A stretch of 64,000 nt of DNA, taken from Mytilus galloprovincialis (Eukaryota; Mollusca; Bivalvia; Mytilida; Mytilidae). The stretch lies in NCBI RefSeq assembly GCF_965363235.1, contig NC_134844.1, positions 74,579,497 through 74,643,496 of the forward strand, given 5' to 3'. The notes below the pieces were generated by a model. The model made no database searches. It was not told the DNA's origin and saw nothing but the letters and a program-made list of their open reading frames with translations. Shown piece by piece: positions 12,990 through 24,535 of this stretch (the first letter of the stretch is position 1; each line of letters opens with the position of its first letter). A program made the translations under genes and the position numbers.

Positions 12990-13220
12990 TTGTCAATAGA
13001 ATGGAATTGGGTACGAATGTCATACAAGTGAGGGGTTTAGCGCTATAAAACCAGGTGTATTACATCATTTTCTACATAGGACAATGTATTTACCAAGTCA
13101 GGAATATTCGTGTTTGATGTGTTTTATCTTTATATTTTGCTATCTAATTATGGTCGTTTCGTTTTAAATTTTCATGATCGGATTTCAGTATTTTTGTGAA
13201 TTACCATTTTGTTCATTACT
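12990..13220 (+). repeat. Dispersed repeat, family E
   Basis: The words GCGCTATAAAACCAGGT, CATCATTTTCTACATAGGA and AAGTCAGGAATATTCGTGT match in reverse order and complement AGAATATGACAGTTGTTATC..CCTATGTAGAAAATGTTGG..AAAACCTGGTTTTATAGC-like words at about 22800-22990. Its downstream end, ATTTCAGTATTTTTGTG, recurs at 21690-21710 and 45565-45600. A non-coding interspersed repeat of unknown class. Confidence 0.55.
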
Positions 13221-13599
13221 ATACTAGCAAACCTATGATATACATAATCGTACTTAACAGGTACTGGAGTTGTATGACGTATGGTTGATTAAATGCTGAC
13301 ATCTTGTCGAGTAGCCGGACCGTTAGTGGTTTTGATATACCAGACAGATTCAATATGGAGTTACCGTCACATAAATAAGTTATCAATCAGTCAGTTGATG
13401 ACAAACATGTTTTTACAGATAGATATATTTATATAAGAAGTATTTGAATATGAAACTACATGTAGCTCTGTAGTAGATGTAAACACGATAAGAAACATTT
13501 ACAGATAAGTTTTAAGAGCAGTCCCTCGGTATCTCTTCCAGCTAAGCAATTATTGCAACTGAAAAAACATTTAACCTAAGGTTGCACTAACACACAAAA

Positions 13600-13745
13600 C
13601 CAATATGCAGAGACGATTCAAACCAAAAAACTAACGGCATTATTTATATATTTTTTTTAAAAGAAAAACAAATATGTAACACATAAACATACGACAACCA
13701 CTAAATTACAAGCTCCTGACTTGGGACAGGAACATACATATCAAT
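13600..13745 (+). repeat. Partial family B repeat
   Basis: Contains AACACATAAACATACGACAA, CCACTAAATTACAAGCTCCT and GACTTGGGACAGGAACATAC, matching the middle of the family B copy at about 11290-11435. The head and tail are absent. Confidence 0.7.
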
Positions 13746-13972
13746 TTTCCTGGATTTTGTGAGTACATTTGAACCACGAAATTAATGTACAACGAAGAGC
13801 AAGTTTTCTATAGGCTTGTCTACAGACTTCTCCAAAACCACCAGATCGAATATTCACGAATATGTAAGTTGTCCTTTATCCACGAACATTGATACCCGTG
13901 AACATAAATGAATCAACAGTAGTTGAATAAATATTACCAGAAATATTTAGTTGGGACTTAAATTTTGGCGGA

Positions 13973-13998
13973 CTATATATATATATATATATATATAT
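13973..13998. repeat. (TA)n microsatellite
   Basis: About 13 TA dinucleotides in a row. A likely length-variable site; nothing else is associated with it. Confidence 0.95.
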
Positions 13999-15935
13999 TC
14001 AGATTTTCAAACAGATGTTTAATTCAGAAAATTATAAGGGAAGGATGAAGACTTCTCGTCATGACTAAATTGTTTTCCTTGAAGAACTAAAATCTTATAA
14101 ACCCTAATAGTGTTTTGTAGTATGATTTTGCTTTTCTCAGTTCTTTTTTTTTGCCACATACGTACTTCTTTTTATAACTTTATACAAACATTGTGCATTT
14201 TGATACTGAACGTGTTACAACAGGGAGAGCGAAGATATAATTTGATCCATTACTCCTATAAAATTCACGTTATCAGAATTATAAGTAGTATGTACGCACA
14301 CTAATTAAGTTGAATCACCATTTTCATTGGAAAATACCGGTACCTGTATCAGTTATATTGCAGTTGATTTATCTTGCTCTGTTGATTGATAGCGTTTGAT
14401 TTTTGTCAGTTTTAATGGACTTCCAGGTTTTGAAATGCCTAGATGTTCGGTATATTTGCTGTATTTTTCAATTGGAAAGTAAAAAAAAAACTGTTGCTTC
14501 CAAAACAATTTTTCATCATTTTCTTTCTTCTTTAGAGGCAAATCTTATTTTTAATTGTCCGTTTATAAATTTTGAAATTATTAAGAAACTAAGGTTTCAA
14601 CTCCCTTACATGAATTTGGCTATCAATTTAAGGTATTTTTGTCATACAGCTCTTCAACGGTTTCGGTACTTATATATACTCGGATTTCAAATATTTGGCT
14701 TTGATGATGGTAAATCCGGAAAAGTGCTTCGAACGGATAGAAACTATTAAACGTGTTTTTTTCAGGTTTTTTTTTAAACATCTGTTGAGTAAAAACTGAA
14801 CAAGCCAAAGGTTTTTGTGTGTTGGTCTTACAATATTCGTCTTTTGAATATGTAGATGTGTGATATTCTGATGGAGGTGTTAAATCCATTTCACTGCTGG
14901 ATTTATAATATTGGCAAAATATATGTTACGTTTACTATGGCGGCTTCACTGACGAAAGTAACTGTGTCCATAGTGATCTGCTTTCATTTTCTATTACATC
15001 GATGAAATTTTCTCACTCAATTATTCAGGGTTTTGAGACTGCCGTTGATTGTTGATTGTATCTAAGATAAGATTCCGTCTACCTTCCATCTTGAATTACA
15101 TGTAAAATTGCTGTTTAAGGATGGCTGAATACTAAGCGCAGGGTTTTGCAATCTTGATACGGTTTAAAGTATCTGCTAATGTTTCCTTTCACATATTTTC
15201 TTTCTTTTGCCATGCTGTTTATAATTGTTTTGTTTGCTTGATTCCTTTACCTATAACTGTGTATTGTCGCTATGTTCTTTTCTGTGTGTTATTCAAATGA
15301 ATGCTTTGAAAAAACAGTATCAAAATACATAACATATTTATCTGACACACATTTGAACCTATCAAGGAATATAATCGTAGATATTTTCGACACAGGAAAA
15401 GTTTTATATTTTACTGAAAAAATTGACTTAACCTTTTGATTTTTTATATATTTGTGTGCAGTTAGGTTGCTGTCACACTAATGTATAACTTACGTTATTT
15501 TTGTGTCGTTTTATAGTTATACAAATTGTTTTGCTATCCTTTTGACATTTATCCTTTGTATCTTATTTTTCTCATAGTTGATAAAACAAATGATTTATAA
15601 CTTTTATTGATTAAAATATTACCTAAATCTTAAAACATTTTAGGAATAACTAATATTTTTTTTTCTGTCTATGAAGAAAAAACCTGAAAAACTTAATCTC
15701 CAAACATATATGAATAATATATTTTTTCTTTTATTTAAGACTACACAATCAGATAAAATTAACTTATTCAGTTTTCTATAAGCATCTTTTTATATCACTG
15801 TACAACTCGATTAAATATCATCTGAAATCAATCCCGAACGATTTGTGTACATTACATGCGTGCATGCAATCGAAAGTTCATGACAGCTTAAACAACAATG
15901 ATACAACAAAAGTCTCCTTGGATCATAATATTTCA

Positions 15936-17560
15936 TTAGAAGTATGAAAATATAAAAATGTACGCAAACTGCTCTGAATTTGTTACTACAAGTTGATTCC
16001 TCACTCTGTGAAAGAAAATTGCTGTTGGTCTCTCAATACCATCTTCTTTGGTCAGTATCTGTTTGTACTGTTTTCTATCAGTAGATATGATCAACACCTT
16101 ATATGAACCAGCAACAATAACGTTCCAATATATATCCACGGCTATTCCCCGCGGATACTCTAAAATATTTTTAACTCCAAACTTCAAAACTAGTGCTGCA
16201 CTGTACAAATATCAACTTACTGTGTGATTATACGGATTGGTGAAGAGAATCTTGTCAGCATGTGTTGAGACGTATGACATCTTAGATGAGACAGTGTTAG
16301 GTATTGTAGTGATACTGTAGTCTGTACAAGATATCACATGTAAGTCTTTACAATTAACACAACAGATCTATGACTTACCGTCATAAGTAATTCCATAGGG
16401 ACTAAGATATAAATCGATGAACTTCTTTGCCTTTTTCTTAGTCAGATCAACAATACTGACGCCTGACTTTTTTCTTAAATATACAGTAGATACAGCTATT
16501 GTAGAGTCATCTAAGGCCGCTACATCAAACGCACTGTATGGTTCTCTAAGGGGAATTATATATACAACTTCACCATCTGCATTAATTGCTATTACTTTTT
16601 CGGTGTTAACTTCGTAATTTGAGAACATAAACTCACCTTTTTTATTAATGAAACATCCAACAGGTATTTACAAGTTGTGTTCAGTGTTCGTTTTGATACA
16701 GATTTTACATCGTATATCAATTGTTTTGCTTTGGGAACTATTATTTGGGCTTGTCGGTCTTTTTTTCTATTTAGGTTAATGTGAAAAGACGGACTTTTCC
16801 TGACTTTTATGGAAGCAAATCCATCAACAGTCAGAATATCTTTTACCTTAGCATCTATTACACTTTCAATTGTGATTTTCTCGTGATTTTGATTTTCAAT
16901 ACTAGACTGGAGATGCTTTTCGTATTCAGTGGTATTCGCTGCAATGTCTTTTCTAAATAGAAATGCTCGCAGAGCTGATGTATATTTCTGCATGTACTGA
17001 ATTTCTGACCTCATCTGGTGTATTTCCTTTTCTTGATCTTGAAGTGAAGACACAGTCGATCGAATCGCGTTGCAGCAATTAAAATCAATTTTGTGAAGTT
17101 ATTTTATGAACTCTTGTGCGAGTTTCTCGACATGCTAAATGATCTCAGTTTTTAAGTCAAAAATATGTGCTGTTATTTTTTTCTTTTCATCTTTTAGACT
17201 TTCTATATTGTACTTTCTATCTTTACGAATTTGAATGATACTACCAATGAGGTCGTCAAGGCTTTGCTCTATGTCAACGAAGGATGCAGAAGTCTTGATG
17301 TCCCTTACTACCTCTTCAAGTGAAATTATTTCCCAATATTTTCCATGATCCTTTACGCACTTGTTACATATTGGACTCTCGTGCTTAATACAATAAAGTT
17401 GATACATCTCATTGTGATAAACGCAATTCTGTTTGATGTCGGTTACAACAGACGGTAATAAGTGGTAATCTAAGATAGCAATGGTTTTGTGATTTCTTGT
17501 TGCATTTAAAACATTATGATGTTCTCTACAGTCAGAACATAATGGTTCTTCACACACATT
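15936..17560 (-). pseudogene. Decayed B-box/TRIM-like gene copy
   Basis: A degraded tandem relative of the intact gene at 19774-21495. Four blocks in the order expected for a minus-strand gene match it. 17135-17557 covers B-box residues (CEEPLCSDCREHHNVLNATR, YHNEMYQLYCIKHESPICNK) and the start of the coiled coil. 16592-17053 covers the rest of the coiled coil and linker. 16368-16628 covers part of the propeller (FDVAALDDSTIAVSTVYL, SIVDLTKKKAKKF). 15936-16208 covers its end (YPRGIAVDIYWNVIVAGSYK). The blocks lie in different frames and contain in-frame stops. The first half of B-box 1 is missing. The intact copy has no introns across this span, so splicing is an unlikely explanation. The word ACAAAAGTCTCCTTGG downstream of both copies shows that the duplication included flanking DNA. 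Confidence 0.8.
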
Positions 17561-17792
17561 ATAAAACTTGACTTCTTGATTGCTTCAATTGCGTTGTTCA
17601 TTGTTAAAATGCATTAATTCATCAAACGAGAATAATATTGAAGAAAAGAAATCCATTAATACGCACCGATTCTAGTTCCTGAATAGCTTTAATGACTAGT
17701 TCATGTTTCATACTATGATGACTTCATGCGAGAGCTTCTGATGACGACTGAAAAGAAGCTACTATTATCTTGAAACTTCGCTTTCTACTATA

Positions 17793-17940
17793 TATGTTAT
17801 TCAGGTCTCAGACAGGGTATATACTGTGACATTCCCGGCTTAGAGTTTATATCCCCTGAGCCGAAGGCGAAGGGGATATAAGCCCTAAGCCGGGAATGTC
17901 ACAGTATATACCCTTTCTGAGACCTGCATTACACATATAT
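17793..17940. repeat. Long hairpin (inverted repeat), nested
   Basis: Left arm 17802-17842 starts CAGGTCTCAGACAGGGTATA and the right arm 17886-17926 ends TATACCCTTTCTGAGACCTG; they pair almost perfectly over about 41 bases, with CTGTGACATTCCCGGCTTA answered by TAAGCCGGGAATGTCACAG. Inside, TATATCCCCT and AGGGGATATA form a second stem around a CCGAAGGCGA loop. Flanking AT-rich words extend the symmetry weakly. It has the form of a foldback or MITE-like element. It lies about 230 bases upstream of the decayed TRIM copy. Confidence 0.9.
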
Positions 17941-19773
17941 TACGGATTGCCCCTGACTTAATGTTATTTTCCAGTGCAGGTATTTGTTGACAACATATAT
18001 AAGTTAAAAAACCCAACCTGATATGTTCGGCATACGTGAAGGATTTTCTAATTTGCTGTGAACATAATTTTATCGTGTATGTAATAATTTATAATAACAC
18101 TTTTAACATTAAATTTAAGTATCAAAAGTGTTAATTGCGTGATTTTGTATCAAAAATGTATTATTGACTGAAGCACGTTATTATTTTCCCTTTGTGAGCC
18201 TCCGACAGTCTGATAGCTTTTGACTACGTCACATAGCAACCGGTGTTATGATGACGTTTTTGAGGTTCCAATTGGGGACAACAACGTCGTATATACCCCG
18301 GCAGTTTCTTGAATATATACTGACATCTCTGTGTTTTTATCCAATCACAAACCTCGACACATTTGTAATCCGTAATATTATAGATTATGTCCTCTCACTG
18401 AATAGTGCCAAATTTGTGACAATATTGGACTCGTTTTTTCCATTGAAATTGAAAATAAAAGACTAAACAGATATAATTAGTTTACTCCATCACGTATCTT
18501 GAAATCGACTGTGAGGGTTGGTTGAGAACAAGTTTTACGGCAAAAGAGATGAGATCAATCAACCCATGAAAACACTCCTGACTACCCAATTATAAACTTT
18601 ACATTTCTATGTAGCAACATAATAGCAATTCCTGCATATCTAAACTACTAAAGGAGAAGACCGATTTCAATGAGCCTCAACTCATCTGAAACAATAAAAA
18701 GTCTGAAATATTATTGATATGACGTATCAATGAAGTGTTTTGTATTTCCTAAATTTGTCTTTGCATGCTCAGTCGACGAAACGCCCACGAAATTAAATAA
18801 AACTCTTGATTTAAACACTTTCCCAATCGTTTTCGCGGCATCTTCTTGTGAAGTATATATCTCGTATCTTGTGATACAATATTCTAGAGCTTGCATTTAC
18901 TTTCACGATTTTTGTGATAGTGCGTAACTGCTGACAATGAAGATATTAAATAAAGGCAACTATAGTATACCGCAAATCAATAGTCATTAATCGATTTACT
19001 AGTAACTTAAACAATTCCGGGTCACAAACATAAGCAACAGGACATATGCCACATGTAGAGCAGAATGTGCTTACCTTTCCGGAGCACATGACAACCCAGG
19101 TTTTTTGGAGGTTTTTTTTTGTAGGGTTCTAATGGTACAGTCTTCAGTTTTCAACACAATACTGTTTTTTCATCTGATTTTTTTTTCATTTTTTTTGTCT
19201 TGACGTTGTCAGTTTGTTCTCCTTTTGGATTCTTTTCATGCTTTTCATGTTTGTATTATTAGCTTACAACACATGCTGTTGATTTTGATATCAACTCTCT
19301 TTTAGTAACCATACGAATTGACGAAGTACGAAGCAATGATTTGACACTATGTCGTTTAAATTTATTGGGATCTAACCGGGAATATTGTTATATACATTTT
19401 GCTATTTCTCAGTATTTCAGTTTTATGTCTTCTCCCCATTACACTCCTAATATCAGGATGGCTTAATTATGTTTCTTTCATATTGACGTACACACTCAAT
19501 CTCTAACTATTCACATACATGTAGTTCATTAAACAAATGATACATAACTGTTCATACGAAGAACCATGTCAAGAGATCTATCTAACTAGTAAAATTTTAT
19601 ATAAATAGATCTTATATCACAATTTGCATTTGACCTCAGCAGAAATGTCCAAATCAAAAAGAGTTGTCGCCATAAACGCGATAAACATACATCCAACAGA
19701 ACAAGAAGAAAGGTAATGATAGACATTTTTACAATGATTCGACAAAAGTCTCCTTGGTTGAAACTTATCTCAC
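17941..19773. other. Spacer between TRIM-like copies
   Basis: No gene is supported. Open frames at 18248-18466 and 18711-18927 have no recognisable domain. A piece at about 18945-19060 (AAATAAAGGCAACTATAGTA, ATTCCGGGTCACAAACATAA) matches the family F repeat at 63590-63930. The rest is AT-rich unique-looking DNA. Confidence 0.55.
18945..19060 (+). repeat. Family F repeat fragment
   Basis: Shares GGCAACTATAGTATACCGC and CCGGGTCACAAACATAAGCA with GGCAACAGTAGTATAACGCT and CCGGGGTAACAAACATAAAC of the longer copy at 63590-63930. Only the head of the element is present. Confidence 0.55.
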
Positions 19774-21495
19774 TTAGACATAAGACACGTCATACATGTA
19801 TGCAAACCGGTTTTCATTTGTCACTAATAGCAGATTCCTCACTTTGTCAACACAAATTGCTGTCGGCCCATCAAGACCATCTTTCTTGGTCAGTATCTGC
19901 TTGCACTGTTTTCCATCAGGAGATATGACCACTACATTACATGAATGATTTCCAACCACAAAAATGACTCCATTGTTGTCTACAGTAATTCCTTGTGGAC
20001 TTTTGATAACTCTTTCATCTTTGAACTCCCACACTAGTGCTCCACTATATAAGCAACACGTTACAGTTTCTTTATCCGGAGTTGTAAAGAAAATCTTGTC
20101 ACCATGCGTTGAGACGTATGAATACCACGATGAAGCAGTATTAGGGATTGTAGTGATACTGTAGTTTGTACAAGATATCAAATTTAAATCTTCGCCAACA
20201 ACACTGGAGATCAATGATTTACCGTCATAAGTAATTCCATAGGGATGATTATTTAAGTCAGTGAACGTAATTTCTTTTTTCTTGGTCAGATCAACAATAC
20301 TAATACCACACTTTTCAAATGAATATCCAGTGGATACAGCTACGGTAGAATCATCTATGTATGCTACATCAAACGCTGTGCATGTTTTTTTAAGCGGGAT
20401 AGAATACTGAACTTTACCTTTGAAATTAATTGCTGTTACTTTTTCATTGTTATATTCGTTATCTGTAAACAGGAATTCACATTTATTTGTAACACAGCAC
20501 CCTACAGGATACATAGAAGCTGTGTTCAGTTTTCGTTTGAATTTAAGTTTTACATCGTTGATCAATTTTATTGGTTTGTGAAGCACTATTTGTGCTTGTC
20601 GGTCTTTCCTTCTCTGTAGGTCAAATTTTTTAGACAGACTTTTCTTGACGTTTATGGAACCAAATATATCCACAGTCAGAATATCCTGTATCTTAGTGTC
20701 TATTGTACTTTCTATGTTGATTGTTTCGTTGTACTCATTTTCATTACAATACTGAAGATCCTTTTCGTATTCAGTGGTTTTATTATGAATCTTTCTCATA
20801 CTTAGGAATGTTTGCAGATTTGATGCGTATTTCTTTGTGTTTTTGATTTCCGACTTAAACTGATTTATTTCATTTGCCGTGTCTTGAAGTGTAGACACAC
20901 TAACACGAATCGGGTCGCAGCAATTAAATTCAATTTGTTCAAGTTCTTTTATGAACTCCTCTTCTAGTTTATTGAGATGCTGGATGATCTGCTTTTTCAA
21001 GTGACAAACTTCTGCAGCTATTTTCTTCTTTTGATCTGTTAGACTTTCTATATTCGACTCTCTGTCTTCACGAATTTTGTTAATGTTTGTAAATAGGTCG
21101 TCAAGGCTCTGCTCTAGGTCAACGAAGGACTGTGAAGTTTTGAAATCCTTTACTATCTCATCAAGAGGAAGTATTTGTCCACATTTCCCATGATCCTTTG
21201 CGCACTTGTTGCATATTAGACTCTCGTGCTTACTACAGTAAAGTTGATAATTCTCATTATGATAAACGCAATGCTGTTGGATGTCACTTACAACAGTTGG
21301 TAATAATTGGAAATCTGATATAGGAATTGTTTTGTGATTTCTTGTTGCCTTCAAAACATTATGATGTGCCTTACAGTCAGAACACAATGGTTCTTCACAC
21401 TCAATACACCAGTAAGCAGATTGTGTAGTTTGGTGTTGAAGATCGCACACCACGCACACTGATCTACATGTAGCCATTTTCAATGTCACTGTCAA
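19774..21495 (-). CDS. B-box / coiled-coil / beta-propeller (TRIM-like) protein
   Basis: A single 573-residue open frame. Residues ~10-60 form B-box 1 (CVVCDLQHQ, CIECEEPLCSDCKAHH) and ~75-110 form B-box 2 (HCVYHNENYQLYCSKHESL, CNKCAKDHGKC), with the Cys/His spacing of zinc ligands. Residues ~125-275 are rich in K, E, Q and L and read as a coiled coil. From ~330 on come repeated strands of the type AINFKGKVQYSIPL, FDVAYIDDSTVAVST, PYGITYDGKSLI, PQGITVDNNGVIFVVG and GPTAICVDKVRNLLLVT, typical of NHL-like propeller repeats. There is no RING domain, so E3 ligase activity cannot be assumed; RING-less B-box proteins usually act as scaffolds or antagonists. Bivalves have large families of such genes, often annotated as TRIM45-, TRIM56- or TRIM71-like. 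Start: the first Met; a Met seven codons on (MATCRS) is equally likely. No introns are seen in this span. Confidence 0.9.
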   Translation of the reverse strand: MTVTLKMATCRSVCVVCDLQHQTTQSAYWCIECEEPLCSDCKAHHNVLKATRNHKTIPISDFQLLPTVVSDIQQHCVYHNENYQLYCSKHESLICNKCAKDHGKCGQILPLDEIVKDFKTSQSFVDLEQSLDDLFTNINKIREDRESNIESLTDQKKKIAAEVCHLKKQIIQHLNKLEEEFIKELEQIEFNCCDPIRVSVSTLQDTANEINQFKSEIKNTKKYASNLQTFLSMRKIHNKTTEYEKDLQYCNENEYNETINIESTIDTKIQDILTVDIFGSINVKKSLSKKFDLQRRKDRQAQIVLHKPIKLINDVKLKFKRKLNTASMYPVGCCVTNKCEFLFTDNEYNNEKVTAINFKGKVQYSIPLKKTCTAFDVAYIDDSTVAVSTGYSFEKCGISIVDLTKKKEITFTDLNNHPYGITYDGKSLISSVVGEDLNLISCTNYSITTIPNTASSWYSYVSTHGDKIFFTTPDKETVTCCLYSGALVWEFKDERVIKSPQGITVDNNGVIFVVGNHSCNVVVISPDGKQCKQILTKKDGLDGPTAICVDKVRNLLLVTNENRFAYMYDVSYV

Positions 21496-22799
21496 AATAA
21501 AGTTCCAAATTAAAAAATGTGTGTTGTTACGACATGTACACAGAATTGAATAGAACTAAACGTACAAAATTAGAAAGTGGGTACAAGTATTTTTCGTATA
21601 ATTTATTAAAGTACCAGAAAAGGAAAATTTGTGTTTGAGCTTTTGATTTTGCTATTTGATTAGGAACTTTCCGATTTGAATTTTCCGCGGCGTTCAGTAT
21701 TTTTGTGATATAACTTTTAACATACTGTAATGGTCACATTTTACAAAGGATTATAACCTGTATCTATGTTACAGAACACTGTTTAATCTTCGAAGTTAAC
21801 ATTTCATGACCACATAAATGTGCATCATTCAGAACTCGTCTTGACTATAGACATATTTGACATATACGACATGTACAATTACAAATGAAAAACAATACAT
21901 ATTGATGTACTTTATGATAATTCCTGTATTTCCCTAATCGAAATAAAATGTTTAAACTAATATGAAAGTAGAAGTACATTAATAACTACATGAACTAATC
22001 CATGACTCTGATAATGAACAATGTTTTATTTAAAGCCGAGAAGTAAAGATACTCATCAACACTATGAAAACTCACACGACCATTACATATTATTAGTTCT
22101 GAAGTTTCGATTATTTATATGTGACGTTTTCTTAACATTAAAACCAAGATACTCTATAGAGCCTGAGTCGTTCAACATGACTTATCTGCAAAACAAATTC
22201 CGCGATGTCTATTTTGAACTTTAACTGTTAAATAACATAAAATCACGTAAATGTTATTTCAGTACTGCATGCAACGAATGTATCTATCAATTAAGTTGAA
22301 TTCGAATTTAGACTCGACCATTCTAGTTGAAAAAGGCTAGGTAAGTGGCTTTTTCACGTTTCGAGAAGTTTTCACGAATTTAAAGTCACATTAAGTCTAA
22401 TGATAAGTTCATATTGATATTAATGATAAGACAAATAAGCTCTAACAATCCTAATGCCAACCGGGGTCTCAGATCTTCACATCCGTCTGTGTTCATATGT
22501 CAATACAATATTTTAAATGAATTTTTATATTTTCTTAACACTGCTCATTCTTTTTTTATCATTCTTTATAGGTCTTTCCCAGATCAAGTAAAATCACAAA
22601 TATATCAAGAATTACATGAATTATAATATACAGACCTTCAATGTAAACTAATAGTGTATTTATGATAATAGTGAGATGTTACATATAATCACATGACGTT
22701 AAACGTGTGACTGGTCATATGATTGATAAGATAACGTAATATTAGTATTGACCAAGGTATTGTTGTACGTTTACGGTCGTCCATATATCGATGTCAACA

Positions 22800-22990
22800 G
22801 TAAAATTACAAAAATACCGAAATCCGAGAAAAAATTTAAACAGAAAGTCTCTAAGCAAATGGCAAAATCAAAAGCTCAAACCCATCAAACGGATAGATAA
22901 CAACTGTCATATTCTTGATTTGGTACAAGCATTTTCCTATGTAGAAAATGTTGGATAAAACCTGGTTTTATAGCTACATTTTGTAACTAA
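22800..22990 (-). repeat. Dispersed repeat family E, minus orientation
   Basis: Plus-strand words AATGGCAAAATCAAAAGCTC, ATTTTCCTATGTAGAAAATG and AAACCTGGTTTTATAGC are the reverse complement of parts of 12990-13220. It is non-coding. Confidence 0.55.
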
Positions 22991-23244
22991 ACCTAGATAA
23001 ACTAATTATACATATCAAATGCTTGTCTTGGATCTAAAGGGATTAACTACATACTTTTTACTGCATAATCACTCAATCATTTGATGTCATGTGTCATATA
23101 TGTATCGAACGTTATGACAAATGTCAATATCCAGGTAACAAAAAACCTCCTATTGCTCTAAATTGATAATTTAAAATGATTGCGAGTATATGACAACCAT
23201 TAGAGCATGTAGAGTAAACACTGAACTGAAACAATATATCTGTT

Positions 23245-23395
23245 CCGGACCATATGAGTATTTGGGCCATACGCGTATGGTCATGACCATACGAGTATAC
23301 TCATATGGTCCGACCGTACGCGTATTGTTGGATCATGAGTATATACTCGCATGGTTATTAACGGACCGGACCATATGAGTATTTGACCATATAGG
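23245..23395. repeat. Cluster of ACCATACGNGTATGGT palindromes
   Basis: Within about 150 bases the words GGACCATATGAGTATT, GGCCATACGCGTATGGTCAT, GACCATACGAGTATACTCAT, ATGGTCCGACCGTACGCGTA and GGACCGGACCATATGAGTAT form overlapping short inverted repeats. A relative at 25317-25352 reads CGACCATACGCGTACGGTCG. They can fold into several alternative hairpins. Origin and role are unknown; a miniature foldback element is possible. Confidence 0.75.
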
Positions 23396-23643
23396 TATTT
23401 TTTTCATATATGCATCAAAAACGTTTCAATAATACAAAAGACATGACAATGTATTAATTTAAAGGCTACGTTAAATTAAATATTGATGCCAAAGTTAATT
23501 TTCATCGCTTATTATATTCTTGCATGTAGGCTTAAGGTGACATTTACTTCCACACGGTAACATAACTTTTTTTGCATGTACATTTGCACGTCATGGTTAT
23601 GCACGATACTTTTCAGTTACACATTTTGTTTGCAAGTGAAAAG

Positions 23644-24112
23644 ATAAAATTGAGAAAGGAAATATGGGGAATGTGTCAAAGCGACAACAACCCGACCATA
23701 GAGTAGACAACAGCCGAAGGCCACCAATTGGTCTTCAATGTAATGAGAAAATCCCGCACCTGGAGGCGTCCTTCAGCTGGCCCCTTAAAAAATGTGTATA
23801 CTAGTACAGTGATAATGGACGTAATACTAAACTCCGAATTATACACAAGAAACTAAAATTAAAAATCGTATAATACATAAATAACAACAGACTACTAGCA
23901 GTTAACTGACATGCCAACTTCAGGCTCAATTAAACTGATTGAAAGATTATGTCTTCATCATATGATTATCAGACACAATCCGTCCGTTAGGGGTTTAGTA
24001 TAATACTATCATAAAATATATGAAAGGAACATAACCCGTGTCATGCCAACAACTGTTTTTTTAAATAAATATGCTTAGTTCCGATGCAAAGACCCTATAA
24101 GTGAATCAATAT
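23644..24112 (-). mobile_element. Penelope-like element 3' end, fragment
   Basis: Reverse complement of the 3' end of PLE copies 1 and 2. It starts with ATAAAATTGAGAAAGGAAAT, the mirror of the CTCAATTTTAT end, passes ACAACAACCCGACCATAGAG, TCCCGCACCTGGAGGCGTCC and ACCCGTGTCATGCCAACAAC, and ends in the last codons of the RT frame (CTTAGTTCCGATGCAAAGAC). A middle stretch of the 3' untranslated part is missing. It is 5'-truncated, as is common for target-primed retroelements, and has no coding capacity. Confidence 0.85.
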
Positions 24113-24535
24113 TGCTTTCTTTGCAGCTGCGTACAGTGATGTCGAGGTTTTGGGTTATTACGATGTATCTACGGTGTTGATGAAGCTCTAGATTTCAAAT
24201 ATCGTAACAAGACTACAGTACACCATATTCACAAAACAACTTAAAAAAAATATGTTCCTTGCAAGCGACTTTTTGTGTAACAGTTTATTGAGAATTTTTT
24301 TGGAAGTTATCTTTTCAAGTTGACATATTGCTATTCATTTGTATTAACAAATCGGTAATGAACATCGGTATACAATGTGTTTATTATAGTTTTGACTAGG
24401 TAGTAAAATTAACTATGAGGACCTTCCTATTTTAATTCAGTTAATCTCTTTATTATAATACTAGAACACACCCGTGGTCACGGGTCTGTGACTGAATTAA
24501 AGAATATAACTACATGTATGCGTAAGCCTTATTTT

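Larger units (their letters stand above)
12313..15935. other. AT-rich spacer with repeat debris
   Basis: No gene is supported. Open frames at 12480-12751 and 14110-14750 are hydrophobic, T-rich and lack domains. A repeat about 12990-13220 (GCGCTATAAAACCAGGTGTA, TTTTCTACATAGGA, ATTTCAGTATTTTTGTGA) recurs in reverse near 22800-22990. A family B piece lies at 13600-13745 and a (TA)n microsatellite at 13973-13998. Confidence 0.6.

Noticed and set aside
14403-14889. 115-aa plus and 88-aa minus frames
   Set aside because: Overlapping frames on both strands with T-rich, low-complexity composition and no domain or splice support.
19716-20164. Plus-strand frames opposite the TRIM-like gene
   Set aside because: Antisense shadows of the 573-residue minus-strand gene.
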